Source of the DNA: Rallus limicola
Lineage: Eukaryota > Chordata > Aves > Gruiformes > Rallidae
Reading direction: 5' to 3'
DNA: 64,000 nt
Assembly (NCBI GenBank): GCA_022605955.1
Contig: JAKCOZ010000251.1
Coordinates: 248,001 to 312,000, forward strand
The position numbers and the translations under genes were made by a program. The notes under the pieces are model-generated. The model ran no database searches. It was not told where the DNA came from and was given only the letters and a program-made list of their open reading frames with translations. Below, in pieces: positions 61,398 through 64,000 of the stretch (its first letter is position 1; each line of letters begins with the position of its first letter).

Positions 61398-63971
61398 ATG
61401 CCTTTCAGGCCTAGCTTCTTTACTTTGGGAGTTATTGCTGGACGTTTAGCATGTTTTGAACTGCAGTCTGCTAGGGCCGAGAAAAGCACCGTAGGAGGTT
61501 CCAGGCATGTTCCCTCTTTCCAGGCAAAGGAAAAGGCTGAGAGCCAAAGTGACAGGGTCTGCTCGTGTGTCCTGTTAGGAGGTTTCAGACAAGCTATGCC
61601 TTTCAGGCCTAGCTTCTTTACTTTGGGAGTTATTGCTGGACGTTTAGCATGTTTTGAACTGCAGTCTGCTAGGGCCGAGAAAAGCACCGTAGGAGGTTCC
61701 AGGCATGTTCCCTCTTTCCAGGCAAAGGAAAAGGCTGAGAGCCAAAGTGACAGGGTCTGCTCGTGTGTCCTGTTAGGAGGTTTCAGACAAGCTATGCCTT
61801 TCAGGCCTAGCTTCTTTACTTTGGGAGTTATTGCTGGACGTTTAGCATGTTTTGAACTGCAGTCTGCTAGGGCCGAGAAAAGCACCGTAGGAGGTTCCAG
61901 GCATGTTCCCTCTTTCCAGGCAAAGGAAAAGGCTGAGAGCCAAAGTGACAGGGTCTGCTCGTGTGTCCTGTTAGGAGGTTTCAGACGAGCTATGCCTTTC
62001 AGGCGTAGCTTCTTTACTTTGGAAGTTATTGCTGGACGTTTAGCATGTTTTGAACTGCAGTCTGCTAGGGCCGAGAAAAGCACCGTAGGAGGTTCCAGGC
62101 ATATTCCCTCTTTCCAGGCAAAGGAAAAGGCTGAGAGCCAAAGTGACAGGGTCTGCTCGTGTGTCCTGTTAGGAGGTTTCAGACGAGCTATGCCTTTCAG
62201 GCCTAGCTTCTTTACTTTGGGAGTTATTGCTGGACGTTTAGCATGTTTTGAACTGCAGTCTGCTAGGGCCGAGAAAAGCACCGTAGGAGGTTCCAGGCAT
62301 GTTCCCTCTTTCCAGGCAAAGGAAAAGGCTGAGAGCCAAAGTGACAGGGTCTGCTCGTGTGTCCTGTTAGGAGGTTTCAGACAAGCTATGCCTTTCAGGC
62401 CTAGCTTCTTTACTTTGGGAGTTATTGCTGGACGTTTAGCATGTTTTGAACTGCAGTCTGCTAGGGCCGAGAAAAGCACCGTAGGAGGTTCCAGGCATGT
62501 TCCCTCTTTCCAGGCAAAGGAAAAGGCTGAGAGCCAAAGTGACAGGGTCTGCTCGTGTGTCCTGTTAGGAGGTTTCAGACAAGCTATGCCTTTCAGGCCT
62601 AGCTTCTTTACTTTGGGAGTTATTGCTGGACGTTTAGCATGTTTTGAACTGCAGTCTGCTAGGGCCGAGAAAAGCACCGTAGGAGGTTCCAGGCATGTTC
62701 CCTCTTTCCAGGCAAAGGAAAAGGCTGAGAGCCAAAGTGACAGGGTCTGCTCGTGTGTCCTGTTAGGAGGTTTCAGACAAGCTATGCCTTTCAGGCCTAG
62801 CTTCTTTACTTTGGGAGTTATTGCTGGACGTTTAGCATGTTTTGAACTGCAGTCTGCTAGGGCCGAGAAAAGCACCGTAGGAGGTTCCAGGCATGTTCCC
62901 TCTTTCCAGGCAAAGGAAAAGGCTGAGAGCCAAAGTGACAGGGTCTGCTCGTGTGTCCTGTTAGGAGGTTTCAGACAAGCTATGCCTTTCAGGCCTAGCT
63001 TCTTTACTTTGGGAGTTATTGCTGGACGTTTAGCATGTTTTGAACTGCAGTGTGCTAGGGCCGAGAAAAGCACCGTAGGAGGTTCCAGGCATGTTCCCTC
63101 TTTCCAGGCAAAGGAAAAGGCTGAGAGCCAAAGTGACAGGGTCTGCTCGTGTGTCCTGTTAGGAGGTTTCAGACAAGCTATGCCTTTCAGGCCTAGCTTC
63201 TTTACTTTGGGAGTTATTGCTGGATGTTTAGCATGTTTTGAACTGCAGTCTGCTAGGGCCGAGAAAAGCACCGTAGGAGGTTCCAGGCATGTTCCCTCTT
63301 TCCAGGCAAAGGAAAAGTCTGAGAGCCAAAGTGACAGGGTCTGCTCGTGTGTCCTGTTAGGAGGTTTCAGACAAGCTATGCCTTTCAGGCCTAGCTTCTT
63401 TACTTTGGGAGTTATTGCTGGACGTTTAGCATGTTTTGAACTGCAGTCTGCTAGGGCCAAGAAAAGCACCGTAGGAGGTTCCAGGCATGTTCCCTCTTTC
63501 CAGGCAAAGGAAAAGGCTGAGAGCCAAAGTGACAGGGTCTGCTCGTGTGTCCTGTTAGGAGGTTTCAGACGAGCTATGCCTTTCAGGCCTAGCTTCTTTA
63601 CTTTGGGAGTTATTGCTGGACGTTTAGCATGTTTTGAACTGCAGTCTGCTAGGGCCGAGAAAAGCACCGTAGGAGGTTCCAGGCATGTTCCCTCTTTCCA
63701 GGCAAAGGAAAAAGCTGAGAGCCAAAGTGACAGGGTCTGCTCATGTGTCCTGTTAGGAGGTTTCAGACAAGCTATGCCTTTCAGGCCTAGCTTCTTTACC
63801 TTGGGAGTTATTGCTGGACGTTTAGCATGTTTTGAACTGCAGTCTGCTAGGGCCGAGAAAAGCACCGTAGGAGGTTCCAGGCATGTTCCCTCTTTCCAGG
63901 CAAAGGAAAAGGCTGAGAGCCAAAGTGACAGGGTCTGCTCGTGTGTCCTGTTAGGAGGTTTCAGACAAGCT
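61398..63971. repeat. Right-hand block of 13 near-consensus monomers
   Basis: After the diverged patch the monomers return to consensus. A G32A monomer is at 61992 (with GGCGTAGC). The last two monomers, 63576 (AAAGCT, CTCATG at 63743) and 63774 (TTTACCTTGG), repeat the pairs at 57042 and 58626. G-to-A at 63459 hits a CpG. Confidence 0.88.
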
Positions 63972-64000
63972 ATGCCTTTCAGGCCTAGCTTCTTTACTTT
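63972..64000. repeat. Partial monomer at right window edge
   Basis: These are the first 29 positions of a consensus monomer, so the array continues to the right of the window. Confidence 0.95.

Larger units (their letters stand above)
1..64000. repeat. Tandem satellite DNA array, 198-bp monomer, about 323 copies
   Basis: The same 198-bp sequence repeats head to tail, always in one orientation, from the first to the last base. Counting start points from 35 to 41400 gives 209 monomers with a net loss of 17 bases (19 deletions, 2 insertions). From 41400 to 63971 there are 114 monomers of exactly 198 bp. Most monomers differ from consensus at zero to four positions. There is no unique spacer, transposon, RNA gene or supported coding gene anywhere, so every gene-free stretch holds only this repeat. 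Satellites of this kind build eukaryotic constitutive heterochromatin, often at centromeres; that role is inferred from form, not shown here. I do not recognise the family by name. Confidence 0.97.

Noticed and set aside
35..64000. AGGAGG as a ribosome binding site before each ATG
   Set aside because: The motif lies about 13 bases before the recurring ATG in every monomer, too far for an ideal site. It is part of a 323-copy satellite with no bacterial gene context.
1..64000. CRISPR array
   Set aside because: There are no unique spacers. The whole 198-bp unit repeats directly, and no cas genes are present.
1..64000. Telomeric repeat, because TTAGG occurs once per monomer
   Set aside because: It is an isolated pentamer within a 198-bp unit, not a short tandem array.
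1..64000. Known primate satellites (alpha 171 bp, beta 68 bp, gamma 220 bp)
   Set aside because: The period is 198 bp, and the consensus does not resemble those families as far as I can recall them. No database search was possible.
1..64000. Transposon, tRNA-derived or rRNA sequence inside the array
   Set aside because: Every monomer start was followed in phase from 35 to 63972, and the lengths sum exactly to the window with 21 single-base indels. This leaves no room for an insertion.

Overview
The whole 64,000-base window is one uninterrupted head-to-tail tandem array of a 198-bp satellite monomer. There is no unique sequence, no transposon, and no gene I can support. Counting from the recurring ATG used here as position 1, the window holds 323 complete monomers plus a 34-base partial on the left and a 29-base partial on the right. 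This adds up exactly to 64,000 when 19 single-base deletions and 2 single-base insertions are allowed for. The consensus monomer is 50% G+C, carries one PstI site and four CpGs, and has no CENP-B-box core on either strand. I do not recognise the family from memory.

Organism: an array of this size and homogeneity points to eukaryotic heterochromatin (centromeric, pericentromeric or subtelomeric). Every CpG of the monomer shows C-to-T or G-to-A variants, which suggests a genome that methylates CpG, such as a vertebrate or possibly a plant. The sequence cannot place it more closely.

Layout: the left two thirds (1 to about 41.4 kb) is mosaic and organised into higher-order repeats (HORs). A nine-monomer unit of 1,781-1,782 bp occurs three times in a row at 629-5973 and again at 18441 and 28928. 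An 18-monomer unit of 3,562 bp is tandemly duplicated at 8547-15670. A five-monomer cassette of 988 bp is duplicated at 14881-16856. A 17-monomer block at 18045-21409 recurs at 28532-31897. A different five-monomer block of 990 bp is duplicated at 36451-38430. All 21 indels lie left of about 41.4 kb. The right third (41.4-64 kb) has 114 successive monomers with no length change. It shows only short-range block duplications and contains one visibly more diverged patch at about 59.8-61.4 kb.

Because 198 is 66 x 3 and the consensus has no stop in one frame on each strand, enormous open frames arise on both strands; the longest plus-strand one runs 41400-61298. I treat them as by-products of the period. 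Most common variants change the encoded residue, several monomer classes carry shared frameshifts or stops, and the same DNA is open on both strands. I found no hidden gene system. The points of interest are the satellite's HOR history, its mutation spectrum and its internal structure.
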